Of a stretch of DNA of 14,594 nt, positions 14,034 to 14,594 are shown in pieces. The stretch is from CAMLHU01 sp039917855 (lineage in GTDB: Bacteria > Gemmatimonadota > Gemmatimonadetes > Gemmatimonadales > GWC2-71-9), in contig JBDSIR010000147.1 of NCBI GenBank assembly GCA_039917855.1, positions 1 to 14,594 of the forward strand. The letters run 5' to 3'. How positions within the stretch are numbered: position 1 is the stretch's first letter; each line of letters starts with the position of its first letter. Below the pieces are notes generated by a model, which was given only the letters and a program-made list of their open reading frames with translations, searched no databases and was not told where the DNA came from. The translations under genes and the position numbers were made by a program.

Positions 14034-14089
14034 GACTCTCGACTCTCGACTCTCGACTCTATCCTCTAGACTCTCAACTCTAGACTCCC
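14034..14089 (+). repeat. Heptamer array (unit GACTCTC, 8 copies) ending exactly at a start codon
   Basis: Eight consecutive 7-base units: GACTCTC three times, then GACTCTA, TCCTCTA, GACTCTC, AACTCTA and GACTCCC. The last base is immediately before the TTG start of the DUF2203 gene. The array therefore occupies the place where a ribosome-binding site and promoter would be expected. Confidence 0.85.
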
Positions 14090-14512
14090 TTGGATCCCCG
14101 CATTTTCTCGCTCGAAGAAGCCGAGGCCACGCTGCCGCTGGTGCGGCGCATCATGGTCGATTTGCAGCACGAGTTCGCGCTCTGGCGCGCCGCGGTCGGG
14201 CAATTCGAGCTCACCTCCGCCGGCTCGCGCGCGGACGAGCGGCTCCCGCCGGAAGTGGTGGCCGCCGAGCGCGAGGTGGCCCTCCTTGCCGAGCGGGTAG
14301 CGGGGCTCCTGGGGGAGTTGGAGGAGATCGGCTGCATCGCCAAGGGGATCGAGGCGGGACTGGTGGATTTTTACGCTCTCAGGGACGACCGTCTGGTCTA
14401 CCTCTGTTGGCGGCTGGGCGAGGAAGGCATCGCGCATTGGCACGACCTCGACGTCGGCGTGGATGGCCGGCGACCGATCGACGACCTCCTATCAACCGGG
14501 ACGGTAATGTGA
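14090..14512 (+). CDS. DUF2203 family protein
   Basis: A 140-residue, mostly helical, acidic protein with the DUF2203 pattern: RIFSLEEAEATLPLVRRI at the start, a central helix, then GIEAGLVDFYALRDDRLVYLCWRLGEEGIAHWHDLDVG near the end. Function is unknown. The only start that keeps the conserved N-terminus is TTG at 14090; the next ATG (residue 22) would remove part of the first helix. There is no Shine-Dalgarno, because a heptamer array runs right up to the start. The stop overlaps the next gene (GTGA), suggesting an operon. Confidence 0.8.
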   Translation: MDPRIFSLEEAEATLPLVRRIMVDLQHEFALWRAAVGQFELTSAGSRADERLPPEVVAAEREVALLAERVAGLLGELEEIGCIAKGIEAGLVDFYALRDDRLVYLCWRLGEEGIAHWHDLDVGVDGRRPIDDLLSTGTVM

Positions 14513-14594
14513 GAGCACTCTGGGTCTTCCTGCACCTCCTTGGCGGGGTACTCTGGATCGGCGGCGGCCTCGCCGCGATGCAAATGAGTCTGGC
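14509..14594 (+). CDS. N-terminus of a membrane protein (CopD/DUF2269-like), cut by the window edge
   Basis: A GTG start overlapping the DUF2203 stop by 4 bases opens a frame that stays open to the end of the window (28 complete codons). It begins VRALWVFLHLLGGVLWIGGG, a hydrophobic helix with the His and Trp-Ile-Gly-Gly pattern common at the start of CopD-like and DUF2269 integral membrane proteins. Too little is present to name it. Confidence 0.6.
   Translation, partial: MRALWVFLHLLGGVLWIGGGLAAMQMSL

Overview
The window is about 14.6 kb of GC-rich bacterial DNA with tightly packed genes on both strands. It carries several Sec-type signal peptides ending in Ala-Gln and two predicted outer-membrane beta-barrel proteins, so the host is Gram-negative. 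This protein style, together with many short tandem repeats between genes, suggests an uncultured Gemmatimonadota-like bacterium. That assignment is inference only, because no rRNA or other phylogenetic marker is present. I see no tRNA, rRNA, CRISPR array, phage gene or recognisable transposase, and no gene-free stretch longer than 300 bases.

Layout. (1) 1-2953: a manganese module. A DtxR/MntR-type regulator is driven by a clear promoter with a palindromic operator on its start codon. It is followed, with 4-base ATGA overlaps, by an Nramp transporter (mntH) and an exported barrel-like protein. (2) 2954-3127: a convergent intergenic region made of two octamer arrays and a long hairpin. (3) 3128-4126 (minus) encodes a 3-hydroxyacyl-CoA dehydrogenase-family protein with substituted catalytic residues; 4250-7039 (plus) encodes a secreted M16 metalloprotease. 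(4) 7043-9057 (minus): a four-helix-bundle protein and a TPR plus outer-membrane-barrel protein. (5) 9189-9566: a small NTF2/SnoaL-like protein. (6) 9682-10146 (minus): a phosphatase-like protein. (7) 10384-12165: glutamine-dependent NAD+ synthetase with a repeat-derived linker. (8) 12201-12554 (minus): a second four-helix-bundle gene enclosed by 32-bp inverted repeats. (9) 12665-13956: a thioesterase and a patatin-like lipase in a coupled pair. (10) 14090-14594: a DUF2203 protein coupled to a truncated membrane protein.

The most unusual feature is a set of at least seven unrelated short repeat families, all built the same way: roughly three to eight tandem units of 7 or 8 bases, usually with one varying position. 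Their placement is not random. Several abut or supply stop codons, one ends exactly at a start codon, several are paired as inverted repeats, and some lie in frame inside genes (two signal peptides and the NAD+ synthetase linker). One inverted pair (12166-12660) encloses the four-helix-bundle gene and looks like a small mobile cassette. Two nearby pairs of the same family hold no gene. I regard these arrays, and their possible link to the four-helix-bundle protein, as the best candidate for an undescribed system in the window.
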